DNA from: an uncultured bacterium
GTDB lineage: Bacteria > Bacillota > Clostridia > Oscillospirales > Oscillospiraceae
Length of the DNA stretch: 52,217 bases
Direction of reading: 5' to 3'
Assembly: GCA_946548895.1 (NCBI GenBank)
Contig: CAMNQF010000021.1
Span: 1-52,217, forward strand
The translations under genes were made by a program, and so were the position numbers. Position 1 is the first letter of the stretch. The number at the start of each line of letters is the position of its first letter. Positions 16,677 through 23,956 of this stretch are shown here, in pieces. Below the pieces are notes generated by a model. It made no database searches. It had not been told where the DNA came from and saw only the letters and a program-made list of their open reading frames with translations.

Positions 16677-17339
16677 TTATTCGTCTGGGGTGGCTTTGGC
16701 CGCGCGCCTGGAGTAGACCGCCCCGGCGATTCCGGCGGCGATGAGTGCCAGCGTCATCCACAGCCAGCACCACGCGCCGGGGGCCAGCAGAGCGGCTCCC
16801 ACCGAGAACACCCCCGCCGCCGCGAAGGCCCAGCCGCCGAACCGCTGGCATTTCCGCCAGACCGCCGTATTTTTCACGCTCCAGGGGGTGCGCAGGCCCA
16901 CGGGGCCGGGCTCCTTCAGCTTGGGCATCCAGTTGCCCAGGGCGATGAGCCCCAGGCCGCTCACGCCGCACAGCAGCCGGTTCAGGTCCAGGGGGAGGTC
17001 GGACAGATGCTCCACCTGACGGAAGCCGGCGTACAGAAAATACGCCGTCATCAGGTCGAACACGGCGAACATAGCGGCCCCTGAGAGGAGCATGATCCGC
17101 TCTGATATCTCCCCAAATCCGCGGCATATTCGGCAGGTCCCCAGCCACAGCGCCCCAAAGGACAGCATGAGCCCGGGAAAAACCAGCATCTCATACTTGC
17201 TTCCCCAGCGGTTCACCACACCCGCCGCGTTATAGTGGACAGGGATGGGGTCAGGGAGAAAGGGCAGCGCCGCCAGCACCAGCGCCAGGCCCAGCAGCAG
17301 CGCCAGCAGCACGGCTGTATACAGCCGTCTCAGCTTCAC
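16677..17339 (-). CDS. SdpI/DUF1648-family membrane protein
   Basis: 220-residue polytopic membrane protein. The N-terminal DUF1648 segment has helix 1 (YTAVLLALLLGLALVLAALP) and the family motif PIPVHYNAAGVVNRWGSK. The C-terminal SdpI segment has the signature GNWMPKLKEPGPVGLRTPW before a last pair of helices. In B. subtilis SdpI gives immunity to the SdpC toxin and works with the repressor SdpR. Two GTG starts compete; the one at 17339 has GGAGGT at 7 nt, whereas 17348 has none. It overlaps the 3' end of the upstream regulator gene. No SdpABC toxin genes are nearby. Confidence 0.8.
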   Translation of the reverse strand: MKLRRLYTAVLLALLLGLALVLAALPFLPDPIPVHYNAAGVVNRWGSKYEMLVFPGLMLSFGALWLGTCRICRGFGEISERIMLLSGAAMFAVFDLMTAYFLYAGFRQVEHLSDLPLDLNRLLCGVSGLGLIALGNWMPKLKEPGPVGLRTPWSVKNTAVWRKCQRFGGWAFAAAGVFSVGAALLAPGAWCWLWMTLALIAAGIAGAVYSRRAAKATPDE

Positions 17340-17607
17340 GGTCCGCACCTCCCCTCAGCTCATCCAGCCACAAAATGGCCTCGTCCAGCACCGTCAGGTC
17401 CAGCTCGTAGAAGATAAAGTTCTTTTGCCGGGTCTCGTAGATCAGCCCCGCCTCTTTCAGCTTTTTCAGGTGGTAGGACAGGGCCTGGGGCGTCATCCCC
17501 ACCGCCTGGGCCAGTTCGCCGGAGGAGATGCGCCCCTCCTTCAGCTTGGCCAGTATCCTGCGCCGGTTCTCGTCCGCCAGCGCCGACAGCACCGCCGGCA
17601 CGCCCAT
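17251..17607 (-). CDS. ArsR-family repressor (SdpR-like)
   Basis: 118-residue winged-helix regulator. The first about 85 residues form the ArsR fold: LADENRRRILAKLKEGRISS, the recognition helix TPQALSYHLKKLKEAGLI and the wing. No Cys-rich metal site is visible. The last about 33 residues are Ala/Gly-rich low-complexity sequence read out of frame through the start of the SdpI-like gene (88-nt overlap), so the natural stop may have been lost. Strong ribosome site GAGGAGG. It likely represses itself and the SdpI-like gene; the palindrome at 17683-17708 is a candidate operator. Confidence 0.82.
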   Translation of the reverse strand: MGVPAVLSALADENRRRILAKLKEGRISSGELAQAVGMTPQALSYHLKKLKEAGLIYETRQKNFIFYELDLTVLDEAILWLDELRGGADREAETAVYSRAAGAAAGPGAGAGGAALSP

Positions 17608-17651
17608 AGGCTTCTTCCTCCTCTATTTCAAGTTTCCTTTAACTATTTGCA

Positions 17652-17680
17652 GTTTAACACTGGCCGGCCCCTGTTGTCAA
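17652..17680 (-). promoter_or_regulatory. Promoter of the ArsR/SdpI-like operon
   Basis: Minus strand consensus TTGACA, 17-bp spacer, TTAAAC, 45 bp upstream of the regulator ATG. The -35 is perfect and the -10 weak. Confidence 0.5.
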
Positions 17681-17682
17681 GG

Positions 17683-17708
17683 GATATTTCAAATCTTTTT
17701 GAAATATC
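17683..17708. promoter_or_regulatory. Perfect 11-bp palindrome, candidate repressor operator
   Basis: GATATTTCAAA and TTTGAAATATC separated by TCTT. It lies 3 bp upstream of the ArsR-gene -35 in the divergent region and has the size of an ArsR-family site. It is unlike the BlaI sites beside it. Confidence 0.55.
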
Positions 17709-17737
17709 TCTTCTGACAAATTTTTTCCAAAAGGGGG

Positions 17738-17766
17738 TTGACAGCGCTGGTCTATCGTGATAGACT
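17738..17766 (+). promoter_or_regulatory. Promoter of the blaI-blaR1-like operon
   Basis: Perfect TTGACA, 17-bp spacer, TAGACT. The first BlaI-type operator covers the spacer and the -10. Confidence 0.65.
17750..17765. promoter_or_regulatory. BlaI-type operator 1
   Basis: Perfect dyad GTCTATCGTGATAGAC lying over the -10 of the operon promoter. A repressor here would block RNA polymerase. Confidence 0.7.
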
Positions 17767-17774
17767 CTCCTTGA

Positions 17775-17792
17775 GGTCGATAGTAATAGACC
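17775..17792. promoter_or_regulatory. BlaI-type operator 2
   Basis: Imperfect dyad GGTCGATAGTAATAGACC, sharing ATAGAC with operator 1 and centred about 26 bp downstream, in the 5' untranslated region. Two sites suggest cooperative repression. Confidence 0.6.
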
Positions 17793-17812
17793 AACCAAAG
17801 GAGGCGCTCCGA

Positions 17813-18187
17813 ATGGACCACCTGAGACTGGCTGAGGGCGAATACCGCTTCGCCTGCATTGTATGGGAAAACGAGCCTCTGCCCTCCGGGAAGCTGGTGG
17901 AGCTGTCCCAGGCGCAGCTGGGCTGGAAGAAGTCCACCACCTACACCGTGCTGAAAAAGCTGGTGGACCGGGGGGTACTGCGCAACGAGAACGCGGTGGT
18001 CACCGCCGCCATCCCCAAGGAGGAGGTGCTCCGGGAGGAGAGCCGCGCGGTGGTGGAGCGGGCCTTTGAGGGCTCCCTGCCCTCCTTCCTGGCCCACTTT
18101 ATGGGGGGGCGCACCCTCTCCGACGCCGAGGCCGACGAGCTGAAGGCCGTCATTGACCGCTACCGGGAGGGGGATCGCCATGATTGA
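17813..18187 (+). CDS. BlaI/MecI/CopY-family repressor
   Basis: 124-residue winged-helix repressor cleaved or released when its partner M56 sensor is triggered. The HTH segment contains WKKSTTYTVLKKLVDRGVL, typical of the family; a C-terminal dimer region follows. The ATG at 17813 is preceded by AAAGGAGGC; the longer frame from 17738 overlaps the promoter and operators and is rejected. The gene overlaps the next one by 8 nt (ATGATTGA), so the pair is coupled. No beta-lactamase gene is adjacent, so the target beyond the operon itself is unknown. Confidence 0.92.
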   Translation: MDHLRLAEGEYRFACIVWENEPLPSGKLVELSQAQLGWKKSTTYTVLKKLVDRGVLRNENAVVTAAIPKEEVLREESRAVVERAFEGSLPSFLAHFMGGRTLSDAEADELKAVIDRYREGDRHD

Positions 18188-21100
18188 CCGCTTGAACGCC
18201 CTGTTTACCGCTCTGTCCCCCCTGTGGGAGATGAGCCTCACCGCCGCCTATGCCGCCGCCATTGTGGCGGGGCTGCGGCTGATTTTGAAGAAGCGGGCCC
18301 CCCGGCAGGTGCTGTGCCTGCTGTGGCTGGTGGTGTTCGCCCGGCTGCTGATCCCCCTGTCCCTGGAGAGCCCCGTGTCCATCGTCCCCGACGCCCTGCC
18401 CCGCCAGGAACAACACCAGGCGGAGCCCGCCATCCCGCCTGTCTCCGCTCAGGGGACCGGCTCCGCGCAAAACCCGGCCGGCGCCCAGGCTCCGGGCGGC
18501 ATAACCGCGGACCCCGTAACCCAGAGCCAGCCCGGCGCCGTCCCGGTCATCACCGCGCCGGAGGGGGCCTTCCCCCAGGCCCCGGCGGCCCCCAAGCCCT
18601 TCCCCTGGCAGGGCGTGCTGGCCGGGGTGTGGCTGGCGGGCGCGCTGGCCATGGGCGGCTACGGCTTTCTCTCCTATCTGAGGCTCCGCCGCCGCCTGTT
18701 CGACGCCATCCGCGCCGGCGACGGCGCGTGGGAGCACCCCAGCGTGGCCTCTCCCTTCATCCTGGGGGTAGTCCGGCCCCGGATCTACCTCCCCGCCGGG
18801 TTGAGCGGCCAGCCCCGGCAGTTCATCCTGTGCCACGAGCGGGCCCACCTGCGCCGCCTGGACCACATCGTCAAGCCGGTGTGCTGGCTGGCCCTGGCCC
18901 TCCACTGGTTCAACCCCGCCGTCTGGCTGGCCTTCCTCCTCATGAGCCGGGATATCGAAGCCGCCTGCGACGAGGCCGTCATCCGCAGCCTGGGCCCCCG
19001 GATCAAGGCCGACTACTCCGCCACCCTGCTGTCCCTGGCCACCAGCGGCCGGATTCCCGCCCCCTGCCCCCTGGCCTTCGACGAGGGGGACGCCAAGGGC
19101 CGCATTCAGAACGTCCTGCGCTACCGCCGCCCCGCCCTGTGGATCGTGGTGGTCAGCGCCGTCATGGTGGTGATGGCGGCGGTGTGCCTGCTCACTGACC
19201 CGGTGTCCGCCCAGGCGCCCGGTGAAAATCCCGACCCCATCCCCAGCGCCTCCCAGTCCCAGCCCCCGGAGGCCAGCCTCGCGGACGCCCTGCTGGATCC
19301 GTGGATGAAGGAGGTGCTGGACGGGGAGCGGCAGTTTGCCAGAGGCAGTATGGAAACGGAGCAATTCTCCATCAGTCAGCTTTGCGACATGGTCTACAGG
19401 GGTGAACGCCCCGATCTGATCCTGGAAGTGGGCAAACTGGCCGTCATGGATCTGGACAGGGACGGCATCAATGAGATGGTGGTCTGGCCTGTGGGGGGAG
19501 AACCCGACGACACCACCGAGATTGGCTATACGGTGGGCTACTTCATCTTCCGCCGCCAGGGGGACAAGGTGACGGTTCACTATATCGGCTGGCGTCCCAT
19601 GCAGAATCTGAAAGCGGACGGCACCTTTGAATGGAGCAGCAGCGCCTGGAACGCGGGCATCTCCCGGCTTATTGACATCGACACGTTTGAGACAGAGGAT
19701 ATCACCTGGTTCGACACCCCCAGCGTGGACGACGACAATTACTTTGTGGACGGCCTCAAGACCACCAAAGAGGAATTTGAAGCTGCCATTGCCGCCCAGG
19801 CCGCCAAGCCGGAGCCGGCGTGGTACACCTATGCCGGCGGCGTCCTGTCCCCCTGGCGGCCGGACAACCTGGAGCTGGCGGCGCAGACCGGCGGCCGCGA
19901 CAGCGGCGAGGCCAAGCTGTGGCTTGAGGGCGGGGAGATCCCCTGGCTGGAGTGGAACGGCGCCGCCGCCCGGCTGAACGGCCTCATCACACCGGCCCAG
20001 GCCCCCTTCCTCTACTGCTGGGACTTCGACGGCGACGGCCAGGACGAGGTGGTCGTCACCTGGCTCATCAACGGCTACGCCCAGTACAGCCTGTACGAGT
20101 GGGAATCCGGCCAGCCCACCCTCAAAACCACCTATGACAGCCAGCAGATGCTGGTTCGGTTCAATCAGAACAACACGGCGGCGGTCGGCCCCGGGCCTGA
20201 CGGAGGGCTCGCCCTCACCGTGAACTATGTCCATGCGGAGGGGGAGGACACCCCGGACAGCGAGGACTTTTACCGCCGCTATGTGACTGGCCGCGCCCTC
20301 TTGCCCGACGATTTCTTCGACGGCGGCTATGAGCACATCCGGGACGGCTACCCCCACGCCTACGCCAACGGGTTCCGCCTGGTTTACCTGCAAAGGGAGA
20401 CGGGCAAGTTCTATTTTGACTTCGACATCTATCTGGCGGACGAGACCATGCAGGAGCTGAATTATGTGGATACTCTGCTGGGTGACCCGCCCCATTCCGA
20501 GTACGCCGGCCACTATATGCTCAACAAGCCGGTGGGCGTGGGCGGATTCTACCTGAGCTATGACGGGACGGCATGGAAGCTGGAGGAGTGGGACCAGCTG
20601 GCGATGGACTACGGCGGCGGTCCCTCCGTTGATCCCAGCGCCGCCCCCGAACCCACCCCCACCCCAGAGCCCGCCATCTCCGCCGGGGCGGAGGTGAAGC
20701 AGGTGGGGAACGGCTATCAGGTGAGCTGGGGCGGGCGGTCCTTCGCGGTGGACCCGTCCGTCACCCCGGACCTGTGCGCCGACATCTACCAAGCGGATTT
20801 TGACGGCGACGGCCGGAATGAGGTGGCCTTCGCCCTGTGGGCGTCCCCCGTCTGGATGATCGACCTGCTGGACAACGGCAGCGCCGTGGCCAGCGTCTTT
20901 GACCCCGCCATCCTGCGGTATGACCTGGCGGTGAACTCGGTGGCCGCCATCACCCCGGCGGGCGGCATGACCTTCACCTACTCCTGGGGGGCGCTGGACG
21001 AGTCCACCCGCCGGTATGTTTCCACCAGCGCCGACTTCCCCGGCAGCTTCTTCCAGGGGGGCAACGAGGCCCTGAAGAGCGGCAAGCCCCTCACCGTCAG

Positions 21101-21938
21101 CACCGCCAATGGCGGCGTGCGGGCCCACACCAACGTCCTCTATCCCTACCTGGACGTGTCCGTCACCGTGGCGCTCCAGGTGGAGGAGAACGGCACAACG
21201 GCCGCGGGCCGGGTGGTGGCTTTCCAGCACTACGCCGTGCGCTACGACGGCGGCGGCTTTACCGTGGACGTGCCCGGCCAGCTGGATATTGTCTCCGACA
21301 GCCCCCAGGGCTCCACCCCCTCCCAGCCCGCGCGGACTCCCGCCGCTGAGTGCACCCACGGCCTGGACACCGTGTCAGGGGTCATCCAGGGGAACCGGTA
21401 TACCCTGGTCTGCAAGCAGGACGGATATGTCTATACCGTGCCCTCCCCCGTGGAGGCGTATCACTGCGAGCCCCTCCCCGGAGCCGACTACGACGGAGAC
21501 GGCCACACCGAATACGCCTTCCAGATGGAGGACGGACGGCTTGTGGTGTGCGATTTTAAAGACGGCAGGCTGGCCAACCACATCTTTGACCCCGGCGCCC
21601 TGTTCAGCAGCTTTGACCAGAACCGCGCCTGCGAAGTGGTAGACGACGCCAACGCGGCCGTCATCGCCTGTCAGGGGCAGACGGTTCGGGTCCCCCTGGA
21701 CCGCGGCTATGTGCTGACCCACCACGGCCCAAATCCCCAAATCCTGCTCACCGAATCCGGCACCCGCTACGCGGGCTACACATTCCAGGAGGGCGGCTTT
21801 GATCTGGCCGCGCCGGTGGACCTTTCCGCCTGCGGCCTGGGCGGCACGGCCCTGTACGCCCACTGGAGCGTCCGCTGCACGGACAGCGGCCTTCAGGAGG
21901 TTCCGGGCAGCTTCCGCCTTGAGGTGGTTTCCTCCTAA
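18180..21938 (+). CDS. BlaR1-like M56 sensor protease with very large C-terminal ectodomain
   Basis: 1252 residues. The N-terminal about 345 residues form the M56 membrane metalloprotease: helices near 15-35, 40-62, 145-168 and 320-340, and zinc motif HERAHLRRLDH (His about 218), with the third ligand in ACDEAVIRS. A Pro/Gln/Ala-rich loop separates helices 2 and 3. Instead of the penicillin-binding domain of BlaR1, an about 900-residue outer region follows. It has at least four DxDxDGxxE-type loops at about residues 423 (DLDRDGINE), 615 (DFDGDGQDE), 873 (DFDGDGRNE) and 1102 (DYDGDGHTE), like FG-GAP/VCBS calcium-loop repeats. Probably binds an external ligand and triggers cleavage of the BlaI-like partner; the ligand is unknown. 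Confidence 0.85.
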   Translation: MIDRLNALFTALSPLWEMSLTAAYAAAIVAGLRLILKKRAPRQVLCLLWLVVFARLLIPLSLESPVSIVPDALPRQEQHQAEPAIPPVSAQGTGSAQNPAGAQAPGGITADPVTQSQPGAVPVITAPEGAFPQAPAAPKPFPWQGVLAGVWLAGALAMGGYGFLSYLRLRRRLFDAIRAGDGAWEHPSVASPFILGVVRPRIYLPAGLSGQPRQFILCHERAHLRRLDHIVKPVCWLALALHWFNPAVWLAFLLMSRDIEAACDEAVIRSLGPRIKADYSATLLSLATSGRIPAPCPLAFDEGDAKGRIQNVLRYRRPALWIVVVSAVMVVMAAVCLLTDPVSAQAPGENPDPIPSASQSQPPEASLADALLDPWMKEVLDGERQFARGSMETEQFSISQLCDMVYRGERPDLILEVGKLAVMDLDRDGINEMVVWPVGGEPDDTTEIGYTVGYFIFRRQGDKVTVHYIGWRPMQNLKADGTFEWSSSAWNAGISRLIDIDTFETEDITWFDTPSVDDDNYFVDGLKTTKEEFEAAIAAQAAKPEPAWYTYAGGVLSPWRPDNLELAAQTGGRDSGEAKLWLEGGEIPWLEWNGAAARLNGLITPAQAPFLYCWDFDGDGQDEVVVTWLINGYAQYSLYEWESGQPTLKTTYDSQQMLVRFNQNNTAAVGPGPDGGLALTVNYVHAEGEDTPDSEDFYRRYVTGRALLPDDFFDGGYEHIRDGYPHAYANGFRLVYLQRETGKFYFDFDIYLADETMQELNYVDTLLGDPPHSEYAGHYMLNKPVGVGGFYLSYDGTAWKLEEWDQLAMDYGGGPSVDPSAAPEPTPTPEPAISAGAEVKQVGNGYQVSWGGRSFAVDPSVTPDLCADIYQADFDGDGRNEVAFALWASPVWMIDLLDNGSAVASVFDPAILRYDLAVNSVAAITPAGGMTFTYSWGALDESTRRYVSTSADFPGSFFQGGNEALKSGKPLTVSTANGGVRAHTNVLYPYLDVSVTVALQVEENGTTAAGRVVAFQHYAVRYDGGGFTVDVPGQLDIVSDSPQGSTPSQPARTPAAECTHGLDTVSGVIQGNRYTLVCKQDGYVYTVPSPVEAYHCEPLPGADYDGDGHTEYAFQMEDGRLVVCDFKDGRLANHIFDPGALFSSFDQNRACEVVDDANAAVIACQGQTVRVPLDRGYVLTHHGPNPQILLTESGTRYAGYTFQEGGFDLAAPVDLSACGLGGTALYAHWSVRCTDSGLQEVPGSFRLEVVSS

Positions 21939-21944
21939 AACACT

Positions 21945-21981
21945 GCCCCGCCGGAATTTCCGGCGGGGCGGCTTGCCTTTT
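21945..21981 (+). terminator. Terminator of the blaI-blaR1-like operon
   Basis: Perfect 11-bp stem GCCCCGCCGGA/TCCGGCGGGGC with loop ATT, then GGCTTGCCTTTT. Confidence 0.75.
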
Positions 21982-22025
21982 CCCCGCCTGGATGCTATAC
22001 TGCACTGGAAGGGAGGGAAACGGCC

Positions 22026-22667
22026 ATGAAATTCGTCATGTCCTACAGCTGCGGCAAGGACAGCACCCTGGCCCTGCACGCCATGATTCAGGCGGGCCAC
22101 ACCCCGGTGTGCCTGCTGGTGATGGTCAACCAGGCGGCGGGGCGCTCCTATTTCCACGGGGCGGACCCCGCCATGCTCTCCCGGTATGAGGACGCCCTGG
22201 GCCTGCCCATGGTGCTGTGCCCGTCGGACGGGACGGACTACCACACCGCCCTGGAGGATGGGCTTCTCAAGGCCAGGGAACTGGGCGCGGAGGGGGCCGC
22301 CTTCGGCGACATCGACCTGGAGGGCAACCGGGCCTGGGAGGAGGACCGCTGCCGCCATACCGGGCTCACCCCCTTTTTCCCCCTGTGGCGGAAGGGGCGG
22401 GAGGAGTGCGTGGACGAGCTGCTCCGGCTGGGCTTCCGCTGCCTCATCAAGAGCGTGAACAACACCCTGCTGCCGGAATCCCTGCTGGGCCGGTGCCTGG
22501 ACCGGGAGGCGGCGCGGATCATCCAGGACGCGGGGGCGGACGTGTGCGGAGAGAACGGCGAATACCACACCCTGGCGGTGGACGGGCCGGTATTCCGGGC
22601 CCCGCTGGAATTCCGCACCGGGGAGATCCTGCGGTTTGGGGACTATTCCGTTGTTGACGTGACGTAA
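22026..22667 (+). CDS. Dph6-like ATP-pyrophosphatase (ATP_bind_4 / diphthine-ammonia ligase family)
   Basis: 213-residue N-type ATP pyrophosphatase. The PP-loop SYSCGKDSTLALHAMI is at residues 6-21; AAFGDIDLEGNR and the C-terminal GENGEYHTLAVDGP are the hallmark motifs of the Dph6/MJ0570 family. Eukaryotic and archaeal Dph6 amidates diphthine, but bacteria lack diphthamide, so the bacterial substrate is unknown. The start follows GGGAGGGAAA. Single gene between two terminators. Confidence 0.88.
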   Translation: MKFVMSYSCGKDSTLALHAMIQAGHTPVCLLVMVNQAAGRSYFHGADPAMLSRYEDALGLPMVLCPSDGTDYHTALEDGLLKARELGAEGAAFGDIDLEGNRAWEEDRCRHTGLTPFFPLWRKGREECVDELLRLGFRCLIKSVNNTLLPESLLGRCLDREAARIIQDAGADVCGENGEYHTLAVDGPVFRAPLEFRTGEILRFGDYSVVDVT

Positions 22668-22670
22668 AAG

Positions 22671-22702
22671 AATCCCGCCGGCTGACAGCAGCCGGCGGGA
22701 TT
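22671..22702. terminator. Bidirectional terminator
   Basis: Perfect 14-bp stem AATCCCGCCGGCTG with its complement, loop ACAG. It separates the convergent Dph6-like and ECF S component genes. Confidence 0.8.
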
Positions 22703-22721
22703 TGTCCATTTACGCTCCGCT

Positions 22722-23267
22722 TCAGGGCTCCTGAGACGGACCCGCCTTGCGGATTCCGCGGTATAGCCGCTCCACCACTTGGCGCAGGGGCACAAAGAGC
22801 ACCAGCGCGATGGCGAAATTGCCCAGGCAGTGGAGGATGTCAAAGGGGATGCTGTTGATCCACCAGGTGACGCCGTAGGCCCAGCCGCCGGTGATGAAGT
22901 ACACCGGGGCGCACAGCGTGCCGAACAGCAGCCCGAACAGCCCGGACAGGATGGCCCAGCCCAGGGGGTTGGTCATCCCGCGCAGCAGCCAGGCCGCTCC
23001 CGCCAGCACCGCCCAGATGTACAGGTAGTTGATGGACCACAGGTTAAGGCCGTAAAGCACAAACTCCAGCAGCACATAGACATAGATGGGGTATACCGCC
23101 TTGCGCCCAAAGGTGACGGCAAACAGCATCACCATCAAAGACACCGGCTCAATGTTGGGCAGGCCCGCCATGACCACCTTGGCGGCAAAGGTCATCCCGC
23201 CCAGCACGCCGAACAGGGCCACCTCGGCCAGAGCCAGCTTCAGCTTGCGCTTTGTGTGGTTATGCAA
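22722..23267 (-). CDS. ECF transporter S component (substrate unknown)
   Basis: 181-residue membrane protein with about five or six helices and the S-component N-terminal pattern ALAEVALFGVLGGMTFAAKVVMAG with its AAxxG-like packing motif. S components bind a vitamin or metal and dock on a shared EcfT-EcfA module, which is not in the window. It begins with TTG at 23267 inside the stop of the DUF4430 gene (8-nt overlap), so it is translated by coupling; no separate ribosome site is visible. DUF4430 is related to the beta domain of transcobalamin, so a corrinoid is a reasonable but untested substrate. Confidence 0.82.
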   Translation of the reverse strand: MHNHTKRKLKLALAEVALFGVLGGMTFAAKVVMAGLPNIEPVSLMVMLFAVTFGRKAVYPIYVYVLLEFVLYGLNLWSINYLYIWAVLAGAAWLLRGMTNPLGWAILSGLFGLLFGTLCAPVYFITGGWAYGVTWWINSIPFDILHCLGNFAIALVLFVPLRQVVERLYRGIRKAGPSQEP

Positions 23268-23658
23268 GGGTGTAGACCAGGGAGAAGCTGTCGCCGTCGT
23301 GGACGGGCACCTCGCTGGCGCCGGTGGCCGCGGGCTCCCCGTTCTGGAGCAGGGACCAGTAAGCGCCGTCCGCCTCGTAATCGGCCCGCTCGCCGTCCGC
23401 CACCAGGATGTACAGGCCGTACTCCTGCTGGTTGTCCTCCACGATGCCCTCGGACACCAGGACCCCGGCCAGATACTCCTCCGTTGTGGTGCAGGTGAAA
23501 GTCTTTGTGCTCTCGTCTTTGTGGACCACTTCCACCGTGATGGTCTTGCTGCCCGCGCTGGTGGCGGGGCGGCTGGCGGACCACACGGAGCCCAAAACGA
23601 TCAGCAGCACAGCCAGCACGGCCGCGCCGATCATAACGATTGTATTGTTTTTCTTCAT
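23260..23658 (-). CDS. DUF4430 secreted or membrane-anchored protein
   Basis: 132 residues. One N-terminal helix (NTIVMIGAAVLAVLLIVLG, about 5-23) acts as a signal anchor; there is no lipobox Cys. It is followed by a compact beta-grasp-like DUF4430 domain (TITVEVVHKDESTKTFTC to the end) containing the typical GAYWSLLQNGEPA segment. Two ATGs are in frame; GGAAGGAG precedes the one at 23658, which is chosen over 23676. Promoter TTGACA-17-TATCAT lies upstream. Cotranscribed with the ECF S component; probably presents a ligand to it. The ligand is not identified. Confidence 0.8.
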   Translation of the reverse strand: MKKNNTIVMIGAAVLAVLLIVLGSVWSASRPATSAGSKTITVEVVHKDESTKTFTCTTTEEYLAGVLVSEGIVEDNQQEYGLYILVADGERADYEADGAYWSLLQNGEPAATGASEVPVHDGDSFSLVYTLA

Positions 23659-23703
23659 TTTTCGTTCTCCTTCCATGGGTGGAATCTATTTCCCCATGCT
23701 TCG

Positions 23704-23732
23704 ATGATAGTAAAAGCTCCTCCCAATGTCAA
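23704..23732 (-). promoter_or_regulatory. Promoter of the DUF4430-ECF operon
   Basis: Minus strand perfect TTGACA, 17-bp spacer, TATCAT; 46 bp before the ATG. There is no room for a riboswitch in so short a leader. Confidence 0.7.
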
Positions 23733-23836
23733 CCGTAAATATTTGCGGTCGGGCGCAGCTGCCGGGCAGCGCAAAAAAAGACACCCCTCCCCTTCTCCGG
23801 GCGCCTCCCAGACCGCGGAACGGGTCGAAAAAGAGC

Positions 23837-23865
23837 TTGCTTCCATGGGGACATTATGATATGCT
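23837..23865 (+). promoter_or_regulatory. Possible promoter of the HD-domain gene
   Basis: TTGCTT, 17-bp spacer, TATGCT, ending 91 bp before the chosen GTG start. Confidence 0.45.
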
Positions 23866-23956
23866 TGAGCGCAGGAGTGGGGCCGGAGCCCGCCGCTTCG
23901 GCTTTTCGCGTCCATTTGGAGCGGAACGCTCACAAAAACACGGGAGGCCATACGCT

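Noticed and set aside
17738-17812. Upstream start for the BlaI-like gene
   Set aside because: The longer frame covers the promoter and both operators; a good ribosome site precedes the ATG at 17813.
18150-21359. Very long minus-strand open frame (over 1000 codons) opposite the BlaR1-like gene
   Set aside because: It is a GC-rich shadow of a real gene, repetitive in His/Gly/Val, with no domain and no ribosome site; the sense frame has clear M56 motifs.
18180-21938. Beta-lactam resistance operon
   Set aside because: BlaI/BlaR1-type proteins are present, but the sensor has no penicillin-binding motif (SxxK, KTG) that I can find and no beta-lactamase gene is adjacent.
23726-23956. N-terminal extension of the HD-domain protein
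   Set aside because: The region holds divergent promoters and basic, Pro-rich translation with no conservation signs; GGGAGG precedes the GTG at 23957.
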